A stretch of 64,000 nt of DNA from Gigaspora rosea (taxonomy: Eukaryota; Glomeromycota; Glomeromycetes; Diversisporales; Gigasporaceae), in the NCBI GenBank assembly GCA_003550325.1, contig QKWP01000770.1, forward strand, positions 113,701 to 177,700. The letters run 5' to 3'. Below, piece by piece: positions 34,691 through 45,292 of the stretch. The notes under the pieces were generated by a model. The model was not told where the DNA came from, searched no databases, and saw only the letters and a program-made list of their open reading frames with translations. The translations under genes and the position numbers were made by a program. Each line of letters opens with the position of its first letter. Positions within the stretch are counted from its first letter, which is position 1.

Positions 34691-35322
34691 TTAATAATTT
34701 TTAATAGAATATTTTAATTAAGCATGAATATGAATATTGGCCAATCAGCTTTTATAATTCATATTTAGTCAAAATTAGAAATCATAACAAGGGTAAATTA
34801 TTAATAAAATAGATAAAAAATCAAACCTTTTTGTTAATAGTGATTATAAGTAATAGGTATTATAATAAGGTTTTTTACTATATTTTAAGTCTATTGTACT
34901 ATCTTAGGTACTTATATAGAAGTGTGACTATGTGGTGTGTAACTATAAAGAGATCAAATATAGCTAGAATTAATTTAGATATTGTGTTACCTAATGTATT
35001 ATAATTAAAATTTTGCTCAAATTATAGTGGATTATCAATAATTAATTATGTCCTGCTTAGGGTGCTACCAGAAATTAGCTGATTGATTTTGCCAAAATTT
35101 TGATCCCTATTTTAGTCAGATCTTCATATTAAATTTTACATTTTCAGACCTCCCTAGAAAATTAGCTGATTTCTGGCCCTTCTCTTAGTGTATTTAAAAT
35201 GTTTTTTAAAGAAATTAAATTAATAAATAATAAAAATTTTTTTAGTATTAGTAACAATTGGTTATATTTTAATAGAAGTAAAAAATATATTTTATTTTAA
35301 ATCAATTAAAGTATTTTAATTA

Positions 35323-35952
35323 GTGAATATAAATTTGTCACACTTGTGACATGTTGCACTCCTGGTTTCAACCAATCAAATCACACGATTTTGTAGACAA
35401 AAAATTTTATTTTTTAAAAATTAAAAATTTTACTTAATAAAGTATTAAATATATATAAAATAGCATGTTATATAATGTAAAACTTTATTCTGAACAATTT
35501 TTCTAATATAAAAGATAGATTGTCTTAGTAAAAAAAATGGTTTATAAGAAAAATTAAAAATTTCCAATGTTAGCACATATAAAACTTTTTTTTACTGAAA
35601 CACTCTCTTCTTTAACTTAGAAAAAGTTGTTTAATATAAATTTTACATATAATACTAGAATGTAAATATAGATTAAATTAGTAAAAAAAAGATTTATATG
35701 TACTAACTTTGAAATTTTTTGATTTTTCTTATAAACTATTTTTTTACTAGGACAATCAATCTTCATAACTTAGAAAACATTGCTCAGAATAAAATTTTAC
35801 ACTATAAATTTTGTTATTGCTTATTTATTTTTATATTTTACTAGTAAAATTTTTAATTTTTAAAAATAAAATTTATTTGTTTACAAAATTGTGTGATTTG
35901 ATTGGTCGGAATCAGGTGTGATATGTCATAGCCATAACAAATTTCTATTTCC
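35323..35952. mobile_element. Long-armed foldback element, 630 bp (copy 1 of 2)
   Basis: Almost all of the element is two inverted arms, for example ATAAATTTGTCACAC on the left and (minus) AGAAATTTGTTATGGC at the right. It is paralogous to 62988-63607 along its whole length. The 9-base flanks TTTTAATTA and TCTTTATTA match at 7 of 9, consistent with an old MULE-like target duplication. Confidence 0.7.
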
Positions 35953-36061
35953 TCTTTATTATAGTAATTTTTTTAGCTAATACTATTTAGTCAATAGATA
36001 ATTGGACTTAATAATAATAAATCCAATTTGTCTAATCTTAAGACAATTTTTTTTAGGGATA

Positions 36062-36259
36062 CAAGTCATTCTCGTTATAGTGAAGTGATCCGTTCCATTA
36101 ATAAAAATTTTTTAAAAATTTATTATATTGAGAGTTTGATTAGTAAATTCACTATATCGAGAAAATTTTATATAAGCTGGCTTTGAGCTTAACTTCACTA
36201 TATCGAGATTTTAATTAGTCTTCACTATATTGAGAGTTCACTATAACGAGAGTGACTTG
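36062..36259. mobile_element. Tc1/mariner (pogo)-like MITE, 198 bp, TA target site
   Basis: The ends CAAGTCATTCTCGTTATAGT and (minus) CAAGTCACTCTCGTTATAGT are flanked by TA (36060-36061, 36260-36261). Repeated CACTATATCGAGA words inside. Confidence 0.8.
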
Positions 36260-36390
36260 TATATATTAATAAAAATAGAATAGTAATAGCAGTAAAAAAT
36301 TATGATTAGATAATTTTTGTTCATTCTAAAACTCATGATGAGCAAGAACATATCATTAATATTTAAAGTTTATATAGTACAGTTATATTT

Positions 36391-36515
36391 ATTAAGTTTA
36401 TTGGTTAATAGTTAGGTCACAATTAAGTTTATTGGTTAATAGTTAGGTCATTATTGGTTAATAGTTAGATCACAATTAAGTTTATTGGTTAATAGTTAGA
36501 TCACAATTACTTAAT
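36391..36515. repeat. Tandem repeat of about 34 bp, 4 partial copies
   Basis: TTATTGGTTAATAGTTAG(A/G)TCA is repeated with the spacer CAATTAAGT. Confidence 0.75.
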
Positions 36516-37378
36516 TGTTAATAACTAGAATCAACTGGAATATTGATATTAATTATTTTAATTGGCTTGAGTCAGCCAATAATAAATTTAATTATCAAGT
36601 TCAACAAACAATAAAAATAGTTTATTAGATTTCTTTTACAACTTGTTATACTTTTATATAAATTGCAATAATTAATAAAAAATTTTACTATTAATTCTAA
36701 CAAATAAAAACTAGATCTAAATTTTCAAAGATTATTGCACTAGTATTGACTATATAAAATGCTTTTAATATATTGCATTGTAAAGCTTCTAGTATATCTC
36801 TACTATGAATTTCTGAAGTATTAATATTTACTAAAATTTTCAGAATATAATTTTTATAATTATTTAAAAAGGCTTGCAAATTCTCAAAATTATTTTTTGA
36901 ATTTCTTAGAAAGCATTACTTACAACATTAATATAAATTTCTAATTTTATAGTCACAATTTCTATTCTTCTTTCTTTTTTAAAAATCTTGTAAAGTAGAA
37001 ATAATAGTTTTTTGGAATTTTTAGTTAAATTAGTATTTAAAGAGAAATTATTTTATATAAACCCTATACCTTAACCCTAAAATTCCAAATCCTCTTACAT
37101 TCTGTTCCACTTAGAACTATTATTTATGAAAACAATAGTATATAATAAAAAGAATTATATAATAAACATACATTTATTGCTTTATCCAGAACACATGGTT
37201 TAAAAATTCAATATGTGGCTACAATCTATTATATGTAGCTATTCTTTTAATATTAATAAATAAGTAATAAATTGTTATCATTTATTTTTATCATTTATTT
37301 TTATCTATAATACTGTATATCACTAACAACATATGTATAAATAATTTAAAATATTATCATAAAGTTTAACCTATTTTG
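36516..37378. other. Unassigned sequence downstream of the HECT gene
   Basis: A minus-strand open frame at 36697-36879 has no known domain. Likely 3' flank of the HECT gene; no other structure seen. Confidence 0.4.
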
Positions 37379-40144
37379 TTAGGCTACAGTGAATCTATCA
37401 TCATGAAGATCCTTATTGACTTGTGCATTCATAATTGCAAATAATTCACGCCTTGAATTAAAATATTCAGAGATTTTCATTTCAGAAAAACAAGTTGAAA
37501 ATCTAGGTGTAAGAACGGCTTCTCTATTTTCTCGAGTAACATAGGTTTTAAAAACCACCTACATATTAAAATTATTAAATAGTAATTTTAGCGATATAAT
37601 ATATATATATATTTAATAATTTATAAGTATAAAATTTACTGTTATTTCTTCTCGTGGATGATTAAAACCTGTAACTAATCTACAAAATTCTTGTAATTCT
37701 TCTGGTTCTTGTGTTTGTAACCATTCAATAAACCAATTTTTGACTGTGTTCTGACGCCTACTCAGATTAGCTGGACTAAAAACCAATTTTCGAATAATGT
37801 CATCAAATGTTATTGAACCTTGATAAAAGTAATCTTTTATATGTTCAATTTTTATTTGTTTATCTTTAAGAATCTGTTAAGAATTTGGTATAAAATATAT
37901 TATCAGTTTTACTAAAAATATAATAAATGTTAAAATATGAGCATTAAGCAATTACAATGACATACATTTAAAAATCCAAACTTATTTAATTTAAGTTTTA
38001 TAGCATTAAGTTGTTTAATTCGATTATGAATTAGTACATCATGACAAATTTCCTTGGCCAATTTTCTTAAATTTTCTTTTGATCGTGAGTAAACTTGCCG
38101 CTGTATTTTCTATATTTTAAAATTTAAAAAATATAATTAATTTAATTATTTATATGATTACATGATGATTAAACTTGATGAACATACTGATATTTCCTTA
38201 TCTTCAGCCCATTGATCAAAACCATCAATGGTAGACAAATCAACATCTGGATTAGCATTTAAAACCTCTCTGGCAAGATTGTACATTAAAGGATTGAATC
38301 TTTCAACATCCTTTAGAGTAATAGTATTTTCAAGGTCTAAACAGTATTTGAACAATATAATATCTAAATCTACAGGGAATGGAGCATCATGAATTATTGC
38401 CAAAAATAAAATATCTCCAAATATCTAAATGAATTAGTATAATATACAAATAGTTAATTATTCTTCTTTATAAATTATAATTATAAAATAAATATAAATT
38501 GTACATACATTAAGTTCATCCAAAACACTTATTGGGGCAGTTGAACTGATTAATTTAGAATTATCCCCGGTAAATAAACGGCCATTACCACCATACTCAG
38601 GATTCTCTAATGACATAAAAGTGTCCAGAATTTGCCGAACAGTATCATTAAAAGCACCACCATAATCAGCAACAGGCCTTTTCATAATTTTGATTAAATA
38701 TAATAAATAAAAGTATATGTATGAAAAAATTAATAATAAATTTTTAAATTTAAAAAATCCATACTCATGTTGAAATTCAATCTTTGGCCGCTGTATAAAA
38801 TCTACATCTCTAAATCGCTTTATAGCTTCGATGAATTCTGAAAACATAAGTAATTGGTTTCTTGAAGATAATTTAATGATTCTTCTAGGTGCAGTTGGAT
38901 TTTTTTCAAATAATTTATTTTTAAATTGAGTAATGACTGTCTTAAGATCTAATTTAGAAAGATATAAAGGAGGTTAAAAGCATTGATTTACGGATGATGC
39001 AATATTCAAAATGTTCAATATATATACCATTTGAAGTGATCTCGACTGATGAGACCTTTATCGTTACTAGAAAGGAAAGGGGTTGTTCGTTAGTTTTACA
39101 GTTACCAAAATTATAAATAAAGCTTTAAAATGCCTAAAAAAAGTATCATTCATTCCATCTAATTTTAGTCTAATGACACTTGCTGCATTTGAACGTAAAT
39201 ATCAAATCAACCATATGCATACATATATATATATATTTGTCATGTAGTTGCAAAATTATCATCAATAAGATATTTATGAATGAAAATTTAAATATACCTT
39301 GATCTAAATCATCATCGTCTTCATCATTCAGACTTTCAATATATTTTCGATTTGGTTCTACATTTATAAATATTTTAATACAAATTTAATGTTTTTATTA
39401 CGTGTTTCGGAAATAAAAGGATGATTTAAGATTGAATTTAGTAGTTATCATTTATAGGTGGTTATATAAATATTCAATCATGATTGAAAATGTAAAAAAA
39501 TTTCACATTTAACCGAAATATATTCACATAATTTTAATTCCGAAATCACTTACTTATTGCATCATTTCTTCTGACTTCAGTATCTGAATTTGTTTCATAG
39601 TTTTCAAATTCAATATTATTCCTACTAGGAGTTTCTTCTATAGATAATTACACCAATTATATAAAAGCATTATTTACACAGTATAATACGTCTCAATTTA
39701 TATTATAATTGATATCTGATATTATTACTTACCATTTTCTTCTAATGTCTCTTCATTTAAAATTTGTTGTAACTGCATAGCAATGGCAAAATCGTTTTCA
39801 ACACTACTATCTCTATTTCGTCGTTCATTTTGTCCGTTATCAATGATAGGCGTCGTATCTGAGAGCATTTAAATATTAATTATATGATATGCGTATATAA
39901 CGTATAAAGATAATATAATCGTTTAAAAATCATGTTAATAGAAACTACTTTAAAGTACCTTCAACCGATTCATCGATTTCATCTTCATAATAATTTGGTA
40001 ATGACTCTGAATATAGTAATCATAGTTTTTTTTAGAGCGAGATCGAGTAAAAGATTCAATTAGATAAATTGTCAATTTACCTTGATTAAGCAATTCTAAT
40101 TGTAATCGCAATGCAAAATCATAGTCTAAGTCGTCATTTTGCAT
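37379..40144 (-). CDS. HECT-domain E3 ubiquitin ligase with UIM-like motifs
   Basis: Twelve exons with GT-AG introns join in frame to 522 residues: 40144-40081, 40006-39959, 39858-39733, 39637-39554, 39357-39298, 39066-39028, 38948-38765, 38677-38509, 38424-38188, 38109-37966, 37873-37640, 37558-37379 (TAA). The C-terminal part is a HECT fold: PVADYGGAFNDTVRQ opens the N-lobe, GDILFLAIIHDAPFPVDLD follows, and the C-lobe carries RFSTCFSEMKISEYF with the catalytic Cys 486, 36 residues from the end. It should accept ubiquitin from an E2 and pass it to substrates. Exons 1 and 3 carry similar motifs, DFALRLQLE and DFAIAMQLQQ, resembling ubiquitin-interacting motifs. The first six junctions are all phase 1. 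The Asp/Glu-rich stretch between is probably disordered. Divergent from the kinase pseudogene. Confidence 0.88.
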
Positions 40145-40388
40145 TGTATTAGTTATTGCAGTTGTAACTGAATAGGAAGTTAATGTGTTTTGTTGTATAG
40201 TTTAATAAGATGCCAATAAGTAGTTGTTTGTCGTCGTAACCGAAAAAGAAATCGTTAATGCGTATTTATTATTGTAAGGATATAAATAAAAAATACGGAG
40301 TTTTTATTATATGATTGCATACATTACCTACTTGAAATGTGGTGTCACATTTGTACTGAACATACGCATACGTAAGTCGTACGTACGA

Positions 40389-40541
40389 TTTACGCCGAAA
40401 CCTAAATTTGGTGAATTAAAAAGCTGTATCATGCAGCACATGTTGTACATACGTTGTACGTAACTAAAATACATACGACAGTTCGTAGTACATATTTTCG
40501 CTTTTTTTTTCGACCAATATTAGTGTATTCTAAAAAAAATT
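40389..40541 (+). promoter_or_regulatory. Upstream region of the kinase pseudogene, paralogous to 18800-18949
   Basis: ACGCCGAAACCTAAATTTGG, TGTACATACGTTGTACGTAA, TTCGTAGTACATATTTTCGC and an A-run before ATGGCAAAC match the intact gene's upstream region in order. It also lies upstream of the divergent HECT gene. Confidence 0.5.
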
Positions 40542-41512
40542 ATGGCAAACTTACAAGAAGAAGAATGGCTTGAAAAAGCTATTGACAGAAAACATATTAA
40601 ATATATTGAATATAATAAATTTACAGGCACTATCAAGATCGGCAGTGGAGGTTTTGGAAATGTTTTTAGATACGAGTGGAAATACTGTGAATTAATAAAG
40701 TTGATACATAGATGAAAAAATCATTAAAGATTTTATTGATGAGGTACTAATATGTTATATTAAACTCTAATTACGTCCACGATAGAATAAAAATCCTATA
40801 ATTCATATAATTAGTTTAAACTATTACGAGGAGTTTCTTGCCATCCAAACTTTATTACGTTTTATGGAGTTACAAAAGGTAGGCAAGCGATATATAAATT
40901 TTGAATATTTCAAGTAATAATTATATTGATCAAATATTCATTGAATCGAATATATATAGACAGCTACGGGCGTTATAATATGATTTAGAATATGCTATTA
41001 CGAAAATATTTAAAAACAAATTTTACAAAATTACAATTTACAGATTGCTAAGGAAATAGCACTCGGCCTTTTTTACATAATGAGATTAGATGTTAAATTG
41101 CTTATAAAATGCTCAAACTGCTTAACACAATTTTCTTGTTAGTTTTATGATTTTTTTTTATTTTATTTTTTTTTTTGTAAAATTACAGTATTAAAATTGT
41201 TTATAACAAATTTAAAAAAATATATTTATTAAAAAATAAAAATTTGGTCTAATTTGCAAATATTAATCATTTAATGCCATTAAAGCACTGCTCATAAGCA
41301 TAATTGCTTATAAAATGTTTAAAGACAATTTCTTACCACAAATATTATTTTTAACTTTTTTTTTGTAATTAGATCTATTGTTTATATTATTTTTAATCTA
41401 TTTGATTATCATTGTGGTTTAATAATTAATTTAAATTTGTGTTATATGAAGCAATTTAGAAGCATTTTAACATCTCTAAATGAGATATTATTCATAGAGA
41501 TCTTGTAAGCGT
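40542..41512 (+). pseudogene. Truncated second copy of the TKL kinase gene
   Basis: Starts MANLQEEEWLEKAIDRKHI, closely like the gene at 18950. The glycine loop is still GSGGFG. A deletion of about 20 bases after TGTGAATTA removes the segment encoding VALKCL, including the ATP-binding lysine, and shifts the frame into stops. Later exons are recognisable as TTACGAGGAGTTTC and ATAATATGATTTAGAATATGC with further losses. A 392-bp MITE splits the HRD exon, and homology ends after ATTCATAGAGATCTTGTA at about 41508, next to a Helitron-like end. The DFG, TPR and LRR parts are missing. Parts of this remnant match the intact gene at intron positions too, so it arose by DNA duplication, not retroposition. 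Confidence 0.88.
41087..41478. mobile_element. hAT-like MITE inside the kinase pseudogene, 392 bp
   Basis: The ends TAGATGTTAAATTGCTTATA and (minus) TAGAGATGTTAAAATGCTTC fit the hAT form. AATGAGAT is duplicated exactly at 41079-41086 and 41479-41486, and removing one copy plus the element restores alignment with the intact kinase exon. Confidence 0.85.
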
Positions 41513-41540
41513 ACTAGTACGATCACATGAATGTGCAAAA
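41513..41540 (-). mobile_element. Helitron-like 3' terminus at the kinase truncation point
   Basis: Minus strand: a small hairpin (CACAT/ATGTG arms), then ATCGTACTAG followed by T. The terminal ATCGYACTAR matches the ends at 7488 and 16885. The hairpin is short, so this is weaker than the other ends. Confidence 0.35.
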
Positions 41541-42147
41541 TGAAATGTTCAGTTCAACTTTTTGGTTGTGGCCTATGCTGATTTTCACAGAATCCTTTTT
41601 TAGTAGGAGTAATGATTTTCATTTATTCATTTTTAGCAGGTGGTAATAATTTTCCAATACATAATTACATTATTAGCAAAATTGTACATGCGTAAGTATT
41701 GTGTGAAAAAATAATGACCACATGCGGATCAATACTATATATAAAATGATCTTTTCCTTTTTATCATAAAAGGGGGATGGCTAAAGCGGAGCAGAATCAC
41801 GTGACAAATTTTTATTGGCCAGGTGAAACAATGACCGTGATTGGCCAGATCTTGTTGATTTGTCAGCCAAATAATTTACCGTTTGCTCAGCCAAAAACTA
41901 CGTATTGTTTTATTGTTTATTTGACTTTCGAACGGCCATGGCCTTACTTTGCCTTAAATACTTTACCTTAATCACTTTCACGGTCTTATTTGACCTAATT
42001 TTGCAGGCGAAGCTTTTTTTTCTTTTTTTCTTAACTTTTGAACGTCTGCAATCTTTGAAATAGCTAGTTTTTTTTTTGACCGATATTTGGAGACACTATT
42101 TTTTTTTTTGGTATTTTATTGTACAGTACCTTTTTAATTTTTTAAAT
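41541..42147. other. 5' flank of the MULE pseudogene
   Basis: Contains TATTGGCCAGG and TTGGCCAGATC words and T-runs. The open frame at 41777-41971 has no known domain. Could be transposon 5' sequence. Confidence 0.4.
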
Positions 42148-43240
42148 ATGAACTTGACTTGTACTATACCTGCTGCTGCGACTGTACCTGCTGCTGCGAC
42201 TGTACCTGCTGCTGCGACTTTACCTGCTTCTGCGTCAATAATAGATCTAACAAAACTTGCTTCAGACGAAAGACGGGCCTTCTTTTTGACGTTAATATGC
42301 CTCTGGAGATTCCGATAGATGATTTCAATGATACCTGGTGGCCCTTGGTTTCTAATATATGGACTCAATGGAATTCATATAAAAGCGCAAATGGGGATGT
42401 CTCAAAAGTTTTCGCCTGCCGATTTACAAAGCACCGAGATTCAAGTGGCCGTCAAAAAGAAATTATTCCGAATAAAAAACGCAGAATGACGAAATCACGA
42501 CCGTCAGGACTGTGTGAGGCGAAAATAAAGGTTTCCTGGCTGGTTTCATCAAACATGGTGAAGGTTGAATGCTATAAAAACTCACCAAATCATTCACATT
42601 CTTTGGAGGAAGGTGATAGAATAAAACGCTCTAAAGCAATAAGAACACTTGTAGAACAGGAAGCAGTTAAAAACTATTCGCCCCCAACGATAACTGCTGC
42701 TGTTAAAAAGCATGCGACGATTAAGCTAGGTGTTGGATCTGGTGTGCGTGAATTAGAACGGGAGGAAGTGGCAAATATTAAGTACAAGGTTTGTAGGCCT
42801 GCTGAAGCGCACCTTGTTGGTGATCCTAATATAAAAATAGACATTTCAAGTTCTGTATCCTACTTAAGAGAGCAGGGATATCAGGTTGAGAACTATCATG
42901 TTCCTGAACGAAACACCAAAGGTATTGTATTTGCGCATCCCACGCAGTTAAAAAAACTTCAGCGTCATGGATGGTTGACGCTTATCGATTCCACTCATAA
43001 GACTAATAGATACGACTGGCGCCTTTTTACACTATACATTCGTGATACTTACGGCTGTTGGGATGTAGGTGCACACTTTTTTGTTAGTACTGAAGATAGT
43101 GATACTGTTGGGAAAGCATTATGTCTAATTCGTGATAGGCTTTGTCGCTGGTCTCCCTGATATATACTTTCTGATCAAAGTAGTATTGAGGCAAAAGCTG
43201 TTAAAAAAGCATTTCCTGGTATAAGTGCTGGTGAACAAGA
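42148..43240 (+). pseudogene. MULE transposase remnant (FAR1-like N-terminus plus start of DDE domain)
   Basis: Begins MNLTCTIPAAAT with an 18-base tandem repeat encoding VPAAAT. One T is missing in the run near 42291-42295; with the frame shifted there the protein continues DVNMPLEIPIDDFNDTWWPL, then a zinc-binding-like DNA-binding region (FACRFTKH, CEAKIKVSW, HSHSLEE) and the transposase core (HGWLTLIDSTHKTNRYDW, first catalytic Asp at 42987-42989). TGA at 43158-43160 follows WSP where CGA is expected, and the reading frame resumes YILSDQS with the second Asp (43173-43175). Homology ends near 43240, so the last catalytic acidic residue and the C-terminus are absent. MULE transposases cut and paste elements with 8-11 bp target duplications. 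Dead as it stands. Confidence 0.85.
42168..42236 (+). repeat. 18-bp tandem repeat (PAAATV coding)
   Basis: CCTGCTGCTGCGACTGTA occurs about three and a half times. Confidence 0.85.
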
Positions 43241-43269
43241 TTTAATTTTTCTATATAAAATTTTGATGG

Positions 43270-43365
43270 GATAAAATGCACATGATTCAGCAACATGCGC
43301 ATTAATGCGCATTCATGCGCATGATTGAGGAATCATGCGCACGCATGAAACCCATCTCTAAACAC
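43270..43365. repeat. ATGCGCAT palindrome cluster
   Basis: CATGCGCATTAATGCGCAT, TCATGCGCATGATTGAGGAA and a final GCGCACGCATGAAACCCATC. A similar cluster with CCCATCTCT is at 47785-47850 in the other order. Confidence 0.65.
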
Positions 43366-43979
43366 GACTCTTTGATTTTGTGGTTTTATTAGTAAGTTAC
43401 TGATGGGGTTCAGTACTTACAATAACGATAACGATAAAAATTTATAATGATAAAATTTCGCATATTTCTATCTGATCCGCATAATCTGTAGCATAATTTA
43501 AAAAAATTTATCGCATAATTCGCGCAAAGCAGGCAGAATTTGGGGTTTGTCGCAGCAGAAAATTAGATCGATCTTACATGATCACATGACTATCTAATTA
43601 TGAACTTCATGATCACATGACTATCTAACTATGTGACGACATTATTATTACAATCTTATTTTTTTATTTTTTTTAAATTTTAAATTGTTTTAACCCTCAT
43701 CTTTATACAATATATCCCATTTTCTTGATCATTGATTTTACTGAACTGATTTATTTACTGAACTACTTCTGACCGTACAATCATCAATGGTTGAACCAAT
43801 TCTGGCCCGTATAATTACCGAATATATACATATTGCATTAAATATACGCGTCTACATGTATTTATTTTACTCAAATTCTAATATCTTCTATTTATCAACA
43901 TAAGTATAACTTACATAATTTAAATTTTAATACAATATACAGCACATAATAGATAAATAAACCCAGAAAAAATATTGCA

Positions 43980-44440
43980 TTTCTAATATAAATTGCGGAA
44001 ATTCTAATATGCAGCAAACAAACAGCTAAAATGCACGATTTACAAATAAGACAATCAATTAACAAAAACAGTCAAATCGTTAAATCCACTTTATCACACG
44101 AATTATAATGAATAGAGAATGTCTTAATGCATAATGGCAGAGAATACAATTAATCATTATAAATATATTACATAAATGCCAATGACAATAACATAAAACA
44201 ATCAACTAACAAAAACAGACAAAATGTAATAACTATCAACTAACAAAAACAGCTAAATTTAAGACCCAGCCAGCTAAAATGTATGAACCATAATTTAGGC
44301 AATCAATTAACAAAAATAGCTAAAATAGCTATAATAGAATAAAATGTAACCAACAAATACACAACAACCGACCAACAAAAATGATTACAGAATTACAAAC
44401 TCACCAGCAACCAATCAAATCAGCTAAAATGTACGAACAC
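43980..44440. repeat. Degenerate tandem repeat
   Basis: AATCAACTAACAAAAACAGC with AAAATGTA recurs at least six times with variable spacing. Confidence 0.6.
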
Positions 44441-44541
44441 TGAATTAAGTTATAGAGATATGTATGTACAATTGCATCCTGTCTAAATATACAGTATACG
44501 GTCTAATTGCATACTATATAATTTACATCTATTTCTAAATG

Positions 44542-44858
44542 TATACCGTATGTGTCCGAAATTAAGCTACCTTTTTTGGCCAAAAAATTACACGAAAAAT
44601 CGTAAAGTAGCTTATTTTCGAAATAGAGTTTTTTGAAAAAATTGAAAAACGTACTAATAAAAAGTTGTCCAAATATTACCAAATTTTTATTGTAGGTGTA
44701 TTTTGATGCGCTAACAACTTTACTTAATCGAACTTTTGAAGTTTACTTAGTAAAAAAAGTTTATATGTAGCAACTGCTAACGAATTTTTTAAGATTTTTT
44801 AAAAAAATCAGGGGTAGCTTATTTAGGTAGTAGCTTATTTTCGGACATATACGGCAAT
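44542..44858. mobile_element. Foldback TIR element, related to 29145-29410
   Basis: The ends CCGTATGTGTCCGAAATTAA and (minus) CCGTATATGTCCGAAAATAA are inverted repeats with TA close outside each. Both arms contain AGCTAC. Probably Tc1/mariner-like. Confidence 0.5.
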
Positions 44859-45292
44859 ATTTTTGTTTAAATTATTAACATAAAAATGGTTCTTATAATC
44901 TAAAATAGTGCTGGTAACTAGACATGATCGGACATATAAAATTGCCATTGATAGGACAATTGGACATATAAAGTTTTATATATCCAATTTCTTCGAAAAT
45001 TACTGGAATATTCAATGCCAACAATGGTCCAAATGCATACGCGTTTAAAAATGTCTCGACAGATGGCACGAAATTAGACAATATCAACTTTATTATAACA
45101 AAGAATAACAAATCAAATTTTAACATCAATAACTACTAAAAATGTGTATAAAATAGGTATGAGTGAATTTGTATATTCACTACCATCTTTCTTTCTCTTT
45201 TCTAACAATCAAAATATTATCACATCACGTAATACTCTTAGTAGTTTTTTCCTCTTATATGTAAAGGAAAGTCTATTTATTAACTCCCTAGG

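Larger units (their letters stand above)
43366..45170. other. Gene-free interval
   Basis: Holds a degenerate tandem array (43980-44440) and a TIR element (44542-44858). A 78-codon minus-strand open frame (44893-45129) begins with a hydrophobic stretch and ends close to the start of the transporter's 5' flank, but nothing supports it as a gene. Confidence 0.45.
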
